Source of the DNA: an uncultured Selenomonadaceae bacterium
Lineage (GTDB): Bacteria; Bacillota; Negativicutes; Selenomonadales; Selenomonadaceae
NCBI GenBank assembly: GCA_910579115.1
Contig: CAJTSO010000019.1
Coordinates: forward strand, 18,400-34,230
Length of the DNA: 15,831 nt
Direction of reading: 5' to 3'
Both the position numbers and the translations under genes were made by a program. Numbering within the stretch: position 1 is the stretch's first letter; every line of letters starts with the position of its first letter. Shown in pieces: positions 6,457 through 14,637 of this stretch. The notes beneath the pieces are model-generated. The model was given only the letters and a program-made list of their open reading frames with translations, had not been told where the DNA came from and ran no database searches.

Positions 6457-7416
6457 ATGAGTTGTGATTTATCCCTTGTGGCGGCGGTGGCTGTCGCTTC
6501 ATTGGCGGTCCTGATCCCCGGCCCTTACCTTATACCGAAGCTCCACGCTCTGAAATATGGCCAGAGCATTCGGGATGAGGGGCCGAAGAGCCACCAGAAG
6601 AAAAGCGGCACTCCCACCATGGGCGGCCTGATGATAATACCGGCCATTGCCGTCGGAACCATTGCGGTCACAGGCTTTGACCCGGAGGCGCTGCTGGCGG
6701 TTTTTGTCATGGTCAGTCATTTTGCTATTGGCTTTACCGATGATTACATAAAGGTGGTAAAAAAGCGTAACCTGGGCCTCACCGCCAAACAGAAGCTGCT
6801 GGCCCAGATAATCGTGGCGGCGGTCATTTATACGGGGCACAGTTATCTGAACCTGAAAACGGCAATTCTCATCCCGGCGGCGGACACTGACCTGGAGCTG
6901 GGCAGCCTGTACTATGCCTTTGTCCTCTGCGTGCTGGTAGGGACCACAAACGCGGTAAATCTCACCGACGGCCTGGATGGCCTGGCGGCGGGAACGGTGG
7001 CGGTGGCCGCCGCTGCCTATGGGGTGATCTCCTGCCTTACCGGCCATCCGGCGCTGATGTATTTCTCGGCGGCTGTTTCGGCGGCTTGTCTGGCTTTTTT
7101 GGGGTTTAACCATCACCCGGCAAAGATTTTTATGGGTGATACGGGTTCACTGGCTTTGGGGGGTGCTTTGGCGGCGGTGGCCCTGCTTACCCGGACAGAA
7201 CTGCTTTTGGTGGTAGTGGGAGGAGTTTTTGTGGCGGAAGCCCTGTCGGTAATTATGCAGGTTGCATATTTCAAGCTGACGGGGGGCAGGCGGATATTCC
7301 GCATGAGCCCCCTCCATCACCATTATGAACTTGGCGGCTGGAGCGAGAACCGGGTCGTCTGCACCTTTTGGGCGGCGGGGGTAGTGTTCGCCCTCCTGGG
7401 GCTGTTTATGATTTAG
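6457..7416 (+). CDS. mraY: MraY, phospho-MurNAc-pentapeptide transferase
   Basis: MraY is an integral membrane enzyme that transfers phospho-MurNAc-pentapeptide from UDP to undecaprenyl phosphate, giving lipid I. From ATG 6457 the product is 319 aa, typical of the family, with about ten hydrophobic segments. Catalytic and signature residues are all present: D95-D96 in TDDYIK, followed by NLGLTAKQKLL; NLTDGLDGLAAG from N168 (D171, D174); GDTGS with D228; and the HHH triad 287-289 in PLHHHYELGGWSE. Starts further upstream would add up to eight residues but lack a ribosome-binding site. It lies 20 nt after the murF stop, and murD follows after 22 nt. Confidence 0.96.
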   Translation: MSCDLSLVAAVAVASLAVLIPGPYLIPKLHALKYGQSIRDEGPKSHQKKSGTPTMGGLMIIPAIAVGTIAVTGFDPEALLAVFVMVSHFAIGFTDDYIKVVKKRNLGLTAKQKLLAQIIVAAVIYTGHSYLNLKTAILIPAADTDLELGSLYYAFVLCVLVGTTNAVNLTDGLDGLAAGTVAVAAAAYGVISCLTGHPALMYFSAAVSAACLAFLGFNHHPAKIFMGDTGSLALGGALAAVALLTRTELLLVVVGGVFVAEALSVIMQVAYFKLTGGRRIFRMSPLHHHYELGGWSENRVVCTFWAAGVVFALLGLFMI

Positions 7417-7438
7417 CATCTGATTGGAAGTAAAGGTC

Positions 7439-8851
7439 ATGGAAAAGAATTTACAGGAAAATTTTGCCGGGGAGAAGATCCTCGTTATCGGCGCCGGTAT
7501 TTCCGGCATAGCCGCCGCTTTGACGGCGAAAAGGATGGGGGCGGACGTCATCCTCAGCGACAGCAAGAGCGAGGATAAAATCACCGATGATCTCACCGCT
7601 CTCAGGGAGGCGGGAGTTGAACTTCTGCTGGGGCCCCAGACGGAGGAACAGCTGGCAGGAATAACGAGGGTCATTGCCTCTCCCGCCGTTCCCTGCCGGG
7701 CCCCCCTTGTTCAGGGGGCCTTTAAGCGGGGCATCCCCGTGGAGAGCGAGGTGGAGATGGCGTACCATCTGGCGGCTGCTCCTATCTACGCCATCACGGG
7801 GACAAACGGAAAAACCACAACGGTTACCCTTACCGGCCAGCTGTTTGCCGCTAAATACGGCCGGGAAAAGACCGGCGTAGGTGGAAATATCGGCACGCCG
7901 CTGGTGGACGAGGCTCTTCGGATCGGAGCGGAGGGGGCGCTGGTGGCGGAGATTTCCAGCTACCAGCTGGAGGCTACCGGCGATTTTCATCCCCGGATTT
8001 CCGCGATTCTGAATATTACCCCTGACCATCTTCTGCGCCACGGCACAATGGAGGCGTATCAGTCAGTAAAGGAAAAGATTTTCGCTCAGCAGTCGGCGGC
8101 GGAGGGGGATTTCGCCGTTTTGAATTACGATGATGAGCTGACGGGAAAAAGCATTTTCCGGGCGAAGGAAAAAGGGATTCCGGTCTGTCCCTTCAGCACG
8201 GTTGATCAGCTGGCGGGAGAAAAATACGGATCATACCTGAAAGATGGCCGCCTTACGATCCGTGATGAGGACAAGGAGATACCCCTGGTAAGACAGTCGG
8301 AGCTGAATATAAAGGGCCGGCACAATGTGGAAAATGCCCTGGCGGCGGCGGCCATCGCCTACTTCGGCGGAGTGGAGCCGGAGCTGATCATCAAAGTACT
8401 GCGGGAATTCATGCCGGTAGAACACCGGATCGAGCCGGTCCGGGAGCTGGCGGGCGTAAAGTATTACAATGACTCCAAGGCCACGAATACAGACTCTGCC
8501 ATAAAGGCACTGGAGAGCTTTCAGGAGCCGCTTCTGCTCATTGCCGGGGGCGATGACAAGATGACTGACCTGACGGACTTCATGAAGCTGGTCAAGGCAA
8601 AATGCCGAAAGCTGGTACTGGTTGGCGCCGCCGCGGAGCGCTTCAGGAACGAAGCCTTGAAGGGGGGCATCGCCGGGTCGGATATCCTTGAGGCAGGCTA
8701 TGATCTGGCGAAAGCCGTGGAGCTTTGCCGCCGGGAGGCGAAGCCCGGGGATGTAGTTCTGCTGTCCCCGGCCTGCGCCAGCTTCGATATGTTTACCGGC
8801 TTTGAGCACCGGGGCAGGGTGTTTAAGGAAATTATCAACGGATTGGATTAA
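7439..8851 (+). CDS. murD: MurD, UDP-MurNAc-L-alanine:D-glutamate ligase
   Basis: MurD adds D-glutamate to UDP-MurNAc-L-Ala in the cytoplasm. From ATG 7439 the product is 470 aa. The N-terminal Rossmann-like domain begins KILVIGAGISGIAAA. The P-loop GTNGKTTT is at residues 121-128, followed by GGNIGTPL, then EISSYQLEA and LNITPDHLLRHGTMEAY, all classic for MurD. The C-terminal domain has YYNDSKATNTDS, LIAGGDDK and SPACASFDMFTGFEHRG. The start is chosen because GGAAG (7426-7430) sits 8 nt before ATG 7439; a TTG at 7424 is in frame but has no such site. murG follows only 12 nt after the stop, so the ftsW gene often found between these two is cleanly absent. Confidence 0.96.
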   Translation: MEKNLQENFAGEKILVIGAGISGIAAALTAKRMGADVILSDSKSEDKITDDLTALREAGVELLLGPQTEEQLAGITRVIASPAVPCRAPLVQGAFKRGIPVESEVEMAYHLAAAPIYAITGTNGKTTTVTLTGQLFAAKYGREKTGVGGNIGTPLVDEALRIGAEGALVAEISSYQLEATGDFHPRISAILNITPDHLLRHGTMEAYQSVKEKIFAQQSAAEGDFAVLNYDDELTGKSIFRAKEKGIPVCPFSTVDQLAGEKYGSYLKDGRLTIRDEDKEIPLVRQSELNIKGRHNVENALAAAAIAYFGGVEPELIIKVLREFMPVEHRIEPVRELAGVKYYNDSKATNTDSAIKALESFQEPLLLIAGGDDKMTDLTDFMKLVKAKCRKLVLVGAAAERFRNEALKGGIAGSDILEAGYDLAKAVELCRREAKPGDVVLLSPACASFDMFTGFEHRGRVFKEIINGLD

Positions 8852-8863
8852 GAGGTTATTGTT

Positions 8864-9997
8864 TTGCGTATCATTGTATCCGGCGGCGGTACCGGCGGCC
8901 ATATATATCCGGCCATTACCCTGATAAATGAAATAAAGCGGCGGGAGCCGGAGGCAGAGTTTCTCTATGTGGGGACCGCCACCGGGTTGGAGGCGGATAT
9001 TATCCCCAAGGAGAATATACCCTTTTCCACGGTGGACATTCAGGGGTTTGAACGCCATCTGACCCCGGTAAATCTGTGGCGGGCGGCGAAGGCCGGTATC
9101 GGGACTTTGGAGGCAATGAATATCGTCCGGAAATTTTCTCCGGATGTGGCGGTGGGCACCGGCGGCTACGTATGCGGGCCGATTCTTCTGGCCTCGTCCC
9201 TGCTGGGCATACCGACCCTGATTCAGGAGCAGAATGCCGTTGCCGGTATCACCAATAAGCTGCTGGGAAAATTCGCCACCAGGGTGGCCGCCGGTACTGC
9301 CGAAGCGGTAAAATCATTCCCGGCGGCAAAAACGGTATATACGGGGAATCCCATCCGTCACGAAGTGATGGAGGCAACCCGGGAACAGGGGCTTAAGGAG
9401 CTGGGATTGAAGTCCGACCGGCTGACGGTGCTCGTATCCGGAGGCAGCCGGGGGGCCCGCAGTCTCAACAATGCAATGATCGAGGTCATCGATAAATACG
9501 CGGGAAATGACCGGGTGCAGATCCTGCACGTGACCGGCTCTCTGGGATATGAGGATGTAATCGGCAAGCTGGAGAGCCGGGGGATCGATCATGAGAACTT
9601 TTCCAATATCAGCGTGGCGCCCTATCTCTACAATATGCCCATGGCCCTGGCGGCGGCGGATCTGGCTGTCTTCCGGGCGGGAGCGATCGGGATTGCGGAG
9701 CTGACAGCCAGAGGGATACCGGCTATCCTCGTGCCCTATCCCTACGCGGCAGAAAATCATCAGGAGCACAATGCACTGGCCGTTGTAAAGGCTGGCGGCG
9801 GCAGAATGATCCTTGACAGAGATTTGACCGGAGCAAGGCTGATAGAGGTCATGGAGGAACTTCTCTCCGGAGAGAAGAAGCTAAAGCAGATGGCAAGGGC
9901 CAGCCGCCGGTTGGGGAAGCCCCGGGCGGCCAAGGATATTGCCGATATCGTGATGAGTATTGCCGGACGGCAGCGGTCGGCCGGTCATTTTGAGTAA
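8864..9997 (+). CDS. murG: MurG, lipid I N-acetylglucosaminyltransferase
   Basis: MurG is a GT-B glycosyltransferase (family GT28) on the inner face of the membrane that adds GlcNAc from UDP-GlcNAc to lipid I to make lipid II. The product is 377 aa. It starts with MRIIVSGGGTGGHIYPA, the glycine-rich loop and histidine (H13) of the family. TGGYVCGP and QEQNAVAGITNK follow, then the second glycine-rich loop GGSRGARSLN and the donor-site segment FRAGAIGIAELTARGIP with PYPYAAENHQEHNA. The start is a TTG codon at 8864, supported by AGAGG (8851-8855) 8 nt upstream; no better in-frame start lies nearby. The final residues after about 365 are variable. murC follows after 20 nt. Confidence 0.96.
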   Translation: MRIIVSGGGTGGHIYPAITLINEIKRREPEAEFLYVGTATGLEADIIPKENIPFSTVDIQGFERHLTPVNLWRAAKAGIGTLEAMNIVRKFSPDVAVGTGGYVCGPILLASSLLGIPTLIQEQNAVAGITNKLLGKFATRVAAGTAEAVKSFPAAKTVYTGNPIRHEVMEATREQGLKELGLKSDRLTVLVSGGSRGARSLNNAMIEVIDKYAGNDRVQILHVTGSLGYEDVIGKLESRGIDHENFSNISVAPYLYNMPMALAAADLAVFRAGAIGIAELTARGIPAILVPYPYAAENHQEHNALAVVKAGGGRMILDRDLTGARLIEVMEELLSGEKKLKQMARASRRLGKPRAAKDIADIVMSIAGRQRSAGHFE

Positions 9998-10017
9998 TCA
10001 GGCAGGGAGAAATTGCA

Positions 10018-11415
10018 ATGCTTTCGGGAATTAAGAAACTACATTTTATCGGTATCGGCGGCGTGGGAATGAGCGCCCTGGCCCATATTCTGCTGGAAAG
10101 GGGCTGGACGGTATCCGGCTCCGATCTTCATGAAACTCCTATCACCAGACAGCTGGCGGAGGCGGGGGCAGAGATTTACGCCGGACACAAGGCGGAAAAC
10201 GTAATCGATAAGTCGGTAGACGCCATCGTTGTCTCAACGGCCATCCGTCCGGATAATCCCGAGGTGCTGGCGGCGGAGAGGCTGGGCATAAGAAAGCTCC
10301 ACCGCTCGGATATTAACGCCTTCCTGCTGAATTCCGCCAAGGGCATAGCGGTGGCGGGAGCCCACGGAAAGACTACTACTACTTCCATGCTGGGTGTGGC
10401 CCTTACCGCTGCCGGGCTTGACCCTACGGTTATTGTGGGCGGAGTCGTCAGGGATTTTGGCAGTAACGCCCGGCTGGGCAAAAGTGGCTTGCTGGTTACA
10501 GAGGCGGATGAAAGCGACGGTTCTTTTCTGAAACTTCGTCCTCATATCGCGGTAGTTACAAATGTTGAGGACGATCATCTTGATTATTACGGAACAGTTG
10601 AGAGAATCCGGGCGGCCTTTAAGGAGTTCATGGCAACTGTCGATGAGAAAGCCGGCAGCGTGGTGGTCTGCTTTGATAATGAGGATGCCAGAGCCATCGC
10701 CGGGCAGGTACGCCGCAACATCATCTCCTACGGCATTGAGAATGGGGATTACCGGGCCAGCAATATTATCACGGAAGCAAATGAGACTGCCTTTACCGTA
10801 AGCTATAAGGGAGAAACGCTGGGGGAGGCGAAGCTGCTGATCCCCGGCCTCCACAATGTCCGGAACGCCCTGGCGGCAATTGCCGCGGCCAGAGCCCTGG
10901 GGGTTTCCTTTGAGGCAGCCGCAGCCGGGCTGATGAACTTCCATGGAGCAAAGCGCCGCTTTGAAACAAAGGGAAAGGTGAACGGCGTCTGGATTGTGGA
11001 TGATTATGCCCATCATCCCACGGAAATCGCCTCCACGATTGCCGCGGCCCGGCAGACGAAGCCGGGAAGGCTCATCGTGGCCTTCCAGCCGCACCGCTAC
11101 AGCCGCACCCAGCTGCTGGCACAGGAGTTTGGCGCTGCTTTCCGGGGAGCGGACATCCTCGTGCTCTCCGGTATATATTCCGCCGGAGAGGAGCCCATTG
11201 AGGGTGTCAGCGGCCGGACGATTTACGATTCAGTGGTGGCTCAGACGGGGATGAAGCCCGTTTATGTGGAAAGGCGGGCCGATGTGGCCGGTAAGCTGGC
11301 GGAAATGGCGCGGCCCGGCGACCTGGTGATGACCATGGGGGCCGGAGATATTGTAAACAGCGGCGAGGAGCTGCTGAATTTGCTTGAGGCAGGGAAAGAT
11401 CATGGCAATAAATAA
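10018..11415 (+). CDS. murC: MurC, UDP-N-acetylmuramate:L-alanine ligase
   Basis: MurC catalyses the first peptide-stem step, adding L-alanine to UDP-MurNAc. The product is 465 aa. The N-terminal domain has the family motif HFIGIGGVGMSALAHIL. The P-loop GAHGKTTTT begins at residue 114, where the His in place of Asn is typical of MurC. It is followed by EADESDGSF, TNVEDDHLDYYG, DDYAHHPTEI from residue 328, and FQPHRYSRT. AGGGAGA (10004-10010) lies 7 nt before ATG 10018. The end overlaps the ddl start by 14 nt, implying coupling. murB, which lies between murC and ddl in many related clusters, is absent, so the UDP-MurNAc supply step must be encoded elsewhere. Confidence 0.97.
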   Translation: MLSGIKKLHFIGIGGVGMSALAHILLERGWTVSGSDLHETPITRQLAEAGAEIYAGHKAENVIDKSVDAIVVSTAIRPDNPEVLAAERLGIRKLHRSDINAFLLNSAKGIAVAGAHGKTTTTSMLGVALTAAGLDPTVIVGGVVRDFGSNARLGKSGLLVTEADESDGSFLKLRPHIAVVTNVEDDHLDYYGTVERIRAAFKEFMATVDEKAGSVVVCFDNEDARAIAGQVRRNIISYGIENGDYRASNIITEANETAFTVSYKGETLGEAKLLIPGLHNVRNALAAIAAARALGVSFEAAAAGLMNFHGAKRRFETKGKVNGVWIVDDYAHHPTEIASTIAAARQTKPGRLIVAFQPHRYSRTQLLAQEFGAAFRGADILVLSGIYSAGEEPIEGVSGRTIYDSVVAQTGMKPVYVERRADVAGKLAEMARPGDLVMTMGAGDIVNSGEELLNLLEAGKDHGNK

Positions 11416-12352
11416 GGGTAAAATAGTTGTGGTAATGGGAGGCCCCTCCGCTGAGGCGGAGGTGTCCCGCTGTTCCGGCGGAGCCATACTGAAAGCTTTG
11501 CAGGAAAAGGGCTACAACGCGGCGGGACTGGAATTTCAGCCCAAAAGCTTTTTGGAGCAGATTTCCAACCAGGAGCCGGCGATAGTTTTCAACGCCATGC
11601 ACGGGGCCTATGGAGAGGACGGCAGACTGGCCGCCCTTTTGGACTGCCTGGAAATACCTTACACCTCCTCCGGAGTCCTGGCCTCCGCGGTAACGATGGA
11701 TAAGTGCGCGGCAAAATCGGTGCTTTTGGCGGCGGGTATTCCCACCCCCGCATCGGTTTCCCTTTTTTCCTATGAGGATAGAGGAGAGCAGGTCCTTCAG
11801 GTGGAGCGGCATCTTTCCTATCCGGTCATCGTCAAGGCCGCGGAGCAGGGCTCTACTATCGGGGTTTACAAGGCGGCGGGAAAAGCGGAGCTGTCAGGGG
11901 CTTTGGAGATGGCTTTCTCCTACGGCAAGACCGTGCTGGTGGAGAAGATCATTCAGGGTCCGGAGCTGACCGCCGCTGTCTGGGGCGGCAATGGGCAGGC
12001 AGAAACGCTGCCGGTAATCGAGATAACCACCGTTACCGGCAGCTACGACTATGAGACAAAGTACAAACCGGGGGCCAGCGCCCATATAATCCCGGCCCGG
12101 ATCAGCGAGGCGGCTGATGAGAAGGTACGGGAGCTGGCAAAGCGCGCTTTCATCGCCTGCGGACTGTCCGGCATTGCCCGGATCGACTTCATGCTGGGGC
12201 CGGATGACGTCCCCTATGTTATCGACATCAACACTGTCCCCGGAATGACGGAAACCTCCCTGGTTCCCGATGCGGCGGCGGCAATAGGGATAGACTTCCC
12301 GGATCTCTGCGAAAGGATTCTGGCGCTGGCCGGATTCAAGAGGGATATTTAA
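11402..12352 (+). CDS. ddl: Ddl, D-alanine--D-alanine ligase
   Basis: Ddl is an ATP-grasp enzyme that makes the D-Ala-D-Ala dipeptide used by MurF. From ATG 11402 the product is 316 aa, in the DdlB size range. Family marks in order are VVVMGGPSAEAEVSRCSG (N-terminal substrate site), FNAMHGAYGEDG, the ATP-grasp stretch VIVKAAEQGSTIGV, the omega-loop region YDYETKYKPG, ARIDFMLG and DINTVPGMTETSLVP (metal and substrate site). The tyrosine in ETKY fits a D-Ala rather than D-lactate specificity, by analogy with known Ddl proteins. A TTG at 11384 would add six residues, but AGGGA (11391-11395) suits ATG 11402. The start lies inside murC by 14 nt. Confidence 0.95.
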   Translation: MAINKGKIVVVMGGPSAEAEVSRCSGGAILKALQEKGYNAAGLEFQPKSFLEQISNQEPAIVFNAMHGAYGEDGRLAALLDCLEIPYTSSGVLASAVTMDKCAAKSVLLAAGIPTPASVSLFSYEDRGEQVLQVERHLSYPVIVKAAEQGSTIGVYKAAGKAELSGALEMAFSYGKTVLVEKIIQGPELTAAVWGGNGQAETLPVIEITTVTGSYDYETKYKPGASAHIIPARISEAADEKVRELAKRAFIACGLSGIARIDFMLGPDDVPYVIDINTVPGMTETSLVPDAAAAIGIDFPDLCERILALAGFKRDI

Positions 12353-12370
12353 GCAGACCCTTAAAAGATT

Positions 12371-12399
12371 TTGTTAAAGCGGGGATCAGAAAATTTTAT
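12371..12399 (+). promoter_or_regulatory. Possible internal promoter before ftsQ
   Basis: The 96-nt gap between ddl and ftsQ contains TTGTTA (12371-12376), a 17-bp spacer and TTTTAT (12394-12399), each a four-of-six match to the sigma-70 hexamers. It would give ftsQ, the DUF881 gene and sbp an additional start. The local A+T-richness makes chance matches easy. Confidence 0.35.
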
Positions 12400-12448
12400 T
12401 CAACGATCAAAGACCGCTGCGACTCTCGGTTAAGAAAGGAGGAGGGCC

Positions 12449-13363
12449 GTGTCAGATAATAACCGGATAAGCGACCGGACAAAGTCTTACGACTGGGGTA
12501 AAATTGAGCGTGAGCTGGAAACAATTTACGGGGACAGGGCCAGGGAGGAAAAGCGGCGGCCGCCGGAAGCGAAGTCTCCGGACAACGGCGGGGAAAGGCA
12601 GGCGCCCCGCCCAAAAAGGAGCCATCGGAAGCTGCTCTGGCAGGCAGTGGTTTTAGTAGTTTTGGCCATGGCGGCATTAAAGTATATGCCCCTGTTCAAC
12701 CTGGACGAGATAAAGGTTGTGGGCAACAGCTACGTCACTACCGAAGAGGTCTGCCGGATGGCCGGGGTTTATCGGGGACAGCACATACTGGCGGTCTCTC
12801 CTGATGAGGCAAAGGTGCTGCTGCTAAAGGATTTGCGGATCGAGCGGGCAGAGGTCAAGCGGCTGCTGCCAAACGGGCTGATGATCCAGGTAACGGAGCG
12901 CCAGCCCGTGTTGAATATCCCCTGTGACTACGGCTTTATCGATATTGACCGGGAGGGTCTGGTGCTGGCCGCTTACCGGGCTCCCTCCCAACTGCCCATT
13001 CCCCAGCTGGTGGGCATGAAGGTTCACGACCTTTATATAAGCGACAGCGTCAGGGAACAGCCTATAAGGGATATGGCCGCCTTTTTGGGGTTCCTGGGGC
13101 CAAAGGCCCTGGCTTCGCTGGCTTATGTAAATATGTCTGACCCGGAGCATATCCTCTGCCTGACCCCGGACAGGACGGAGATCCGTTTGGGGAAGCTGGA
13201 CAATCTGGAGGAGAAGGCCCGGATCTGCCGGGATTTTCTGGCGGAGCTGAAGCTGGGAAAACAGCCGATGGAATACATAGACCTGAGCTTTGGTTCCCCT
13301 TTTGTGAAGCCCCAGCTGGAAAACAGCCAGCCCGTTCAGTATAGGGCGGCGGAAAGACCGTAG
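12449..13363 (+). CDS. ftsQ: FtsQ/DivIB, divisome membrane protein
   Basis: FtsQ (DivIB) is a bitopic protein that, with FtsL and FtsB/DivIC, recruits and controls septal wall synthesis. The product is 304 aa. It has a charged cytoplasmic tail (1-61), one transmembrane helix at about 62-79, and a POTRA domain from about 84 to 153 (starting FNLDEIKVVGNSYVTTEEV and including GQHILAVSPDEA and VTERQPV). The FtsQ beta domain follows (YGFIDIDREGLVL, PQLVG, then GKLDNLEEKARICRDFLAEL and YIDLSFGSPFVKP). The start is GTG 12449, with a very strong AAAGGAGGA (12435-12443) 5 nt upstream. Its usual transpeptidase and SEDS partners FtsI and FtsW are not in the window. The 163 nt after its stop hold no supported gene; a CCGGGA/TCCCGG hairpin (13364-13396) there has no T run. 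Confidence 0.92.
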   Translation: MSDNNRISDRTKSYDWGKIERELETIYGDRAREEKRRPPEAKSPDNGGERQAPRPKRSHRKLLWQAVVLVVLAMAALKYMPLFNLDEIKVVGNSYVTTEEVCRMAGVYRGQHILAVSPDEAKVLLLKDLRIERAEVKRLLPNGLMIQVTERQPVLNIPCDYGFIDIDREGLVLAAYRAPSQLPIPQLVGMKVHDLYISDSVREQPIRDMAAFLGFLGPKALASLAYVNMSDPEHILCLTPDRTEIRLGKLDNLEEKARICRDFLAELKLGKQPMEYIDLSFGSPFVKPQLENSQPVQYRAAERP

Positions 13364-13510
13364 CCGGGACCCGCCGAAAGGGGCAGACTTTCCCGGTAAA
13401 ATCCGCTGGCAGCCCGGAGAACGGGGCAAATCGGCAGAGGACAGGAAGCAATTGCAGGGGAAAAGCCGGCGGAACACGGGCAGTAGAACCATTTGGAGAA
13501 CAAGGGGGAC

Positions 13511-13518
13511 AAGGGAGA
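13511..13518 (+). promoter_or_regulatory. Ribosome-binding site deciding the DUF881 gene start
   Basis: AAGGGAGA lies 8 nt before ATG 13527. The earlier in-frame ATG near 13452 lacks such a site and would add 25 Arg/Thr-rich residues unlike the family. Confidence 0.75.
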
Positions 13519-13526
13519 TAAAGCCA

Positions 13527-14291
13527 ATGCTCAATAAGATAGACGATGTCATAAAGCCTGAGAATCAAAACCGGGTAGGTCTGGCCTTTGTCTCCACGGT
13601 GCTTGGCCTCCTGCTGACCCTGCAGTTCCGGGCAACCCTAGTGGTCCGGCAGGAATCGCTGCCCATCCAGCGCATAGAAGAGCTGTCTGCCCGTCTGATC
13701 GAGACGGAACGGGAACGGGACTCATTAAGGGCTGACCTTCATAAAGCGACTGAACAGCAGGAACAGAATAACCGGACGGTCAACGTCACCGATCTGGAAA
13801 TGACGGCCGGACTGGTTGGCCTTACGGGGCCGGGACTGGTGATCACCATTGATGACAGCCGGAGGACGGCAAAGGCGGGAGAAAATACAAACCTTTACGT
13901 CATTCATGACGAGGATATCCTCCGGGTGGTGAACGAACTGCGGGCAGCGGGAGCAGAAGCTATTGCCGTAAACGGACAGCGCCTGACGGCCACCTCGGAA
14001 ATCCGCTGTGCCGGGCCCACCCTGTCGGTAAACAATGTCCGTTCGGCGGCTCCCTTTGAAATCGTGGCTATTGGGGAGGCAGTCACCCTGGAAAACGCCT
14101 TGAAGATGCGGGGCGGCGTCGTTGATACATTGAAGGTCTGGGGGATCCAGATGGCCATCAGCCACCAATCGGCGGTGGAAATACCTCCCTTTAACGGCCC
14201 CTCGCCCTTCCGTCACGCGAAGCCCTTGAAGCGGATGGCCGGATCGAAGCCGGATGGAAGCGGCCGGCCGGCGGGAGGTAATGCAGAATGA
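13527..14291 (+). CDS. DUF881 family membrane-anchored protein
   Basis: The product is 254 aa from ATG 13527. It has a short cytoplasmic N-terminus, one transmembrane helix at about 17-37, a coiled coil at about 46-85 (IQRIEELSARLIETERERDSL), and an extracytoplasmic DUF881 domain from about 95 to 213. Family-like marks are GLVGLTGPGLVITIDDS, DEDILRVVNELRAAGAEAIAVNGQRL, RCAGPTLSVNN and PFEIVAIGEAVTLENAL. The tail after about 215 is Pro/Gly-rich. DUF881 proteins commonly sit beside sbp at the end of dcw clusters in Gram-positive-type bacteria; their biochemical role is not established, and a link to division or envelope assembly is inferred from position. The stop overlaps the sbp start as ATGA. 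Confidence 0.88.
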   Translation: MLNKIDDVIKPENQNRVGLAFVSTVLGLLLTLQFRATLVVRQESLPIQRIEELSARLIETERERDSLRADLHKATEQQEQNNRTVNVTDLEMTAGLVGLTGPGLVITIDDSRRTAKAGENTNLYVIHDEDILRVVNELRAAGAEAIAVNGQRLTATSEIRCAGPTLSVNNVRSAAPFEIVAIGEAVTLENALKMRGGVVDTLKVWGIQMAISHQSAVEIPPFNGPSPFRHAKPLKRMAGSKPDGSGRPAGGNAE

Positions 14292-14626
14292 TCATCGTAA
14301 TCGCCGGTCTTTCCCTGGGAATTTTGCTGGGAATGCTCTGCCCCTTGGATATACCGGTAGCTTACTCCCGGCTTTTCTCCGTGGCGCTGATCGCCACGCT
14401 GGATTCCGTCTTCGGCGGGATCAGGGCGGATATGGACGGAAAATTTGATAACACGATTTTCCTGTCCGGTTTCTTCGTCAATGCGGTGCTGGCAGCTATT
14501 CTGGTTTACCTTGGCGACAAGCTGGGCATAGACCTCTACATGGTGGCCCTGATCGCTTTCGGACTGAGGATCTTCCAGAACCTGGCCATTATCCGCCGCT
14601 ATATGCTGGACCGGAAAAACAATTGA
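14288..14626 (+). CDS. sbp: Small basic protein (Sbp, DUF1290), integral membrane protein
   Basis: The product is 112 aa, close to the size of B. subtilis Sbp. It has about three hydrophobic segments (about 2-20, 26-42 and 58-95). Characteristic stretches are GLSLGILLG near the start, FSVALIATLDSVFGGIRADMDGKFDN in the centre (shown in part) and FGLRIFQNLAIIRR near the end. The function of the family is unknown; it is repeatedly found in dcw clusters near ftsA/ftsZ. GGGAGGT (14273-14279) supports ATG 14288, which overlaps the DUF881 stop (ATGA), so the two are probably translationally coupled. A terminator follows directly, so ftsA and ftsZ, which often come next, are not in this operon. Confidence 0.9.
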   Translation: MIIVIAGLSLGILLGMLCPLDIPVAYSRLFSVALIATLDSVFGGIRADMDGKFDNTIFLSGFFVNAVLAAILVYLGDKLGIDLYMVALIAFGLRIFQNLAIIRRYMLDRKNN

Positions 14627-14637
14627 AAATTTTTGCG

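Noticed and set aside
10234..11094. Long minus-strand open frame (286 codons) opposite murC, with similar ones at 4266-5033 and 8231-9058
   Set aside because: All are antisense to strongly conserved Mur genes and have low-complexity, Pro/Arg/Gln-rich translations typical of shadow frames.
12036..12100. Possible D-Ala-D-lactate (vancomycin-resistance-type) specificity of the ligase
   Set aside because: The YDYETKY stretch matches ordinary D-Ala-D-Ala ligases, and no vanH/vanX-like neighbours are present.
13452..13526. N-terminal extension of the DUF881 protein from the upstream ATG
   Set aside because: No ribosome-binding site is present; the extension is Arg/Thr/Gly-rich and unlike the family, while ATG 13527 has a good site and a family-like N-terminus.
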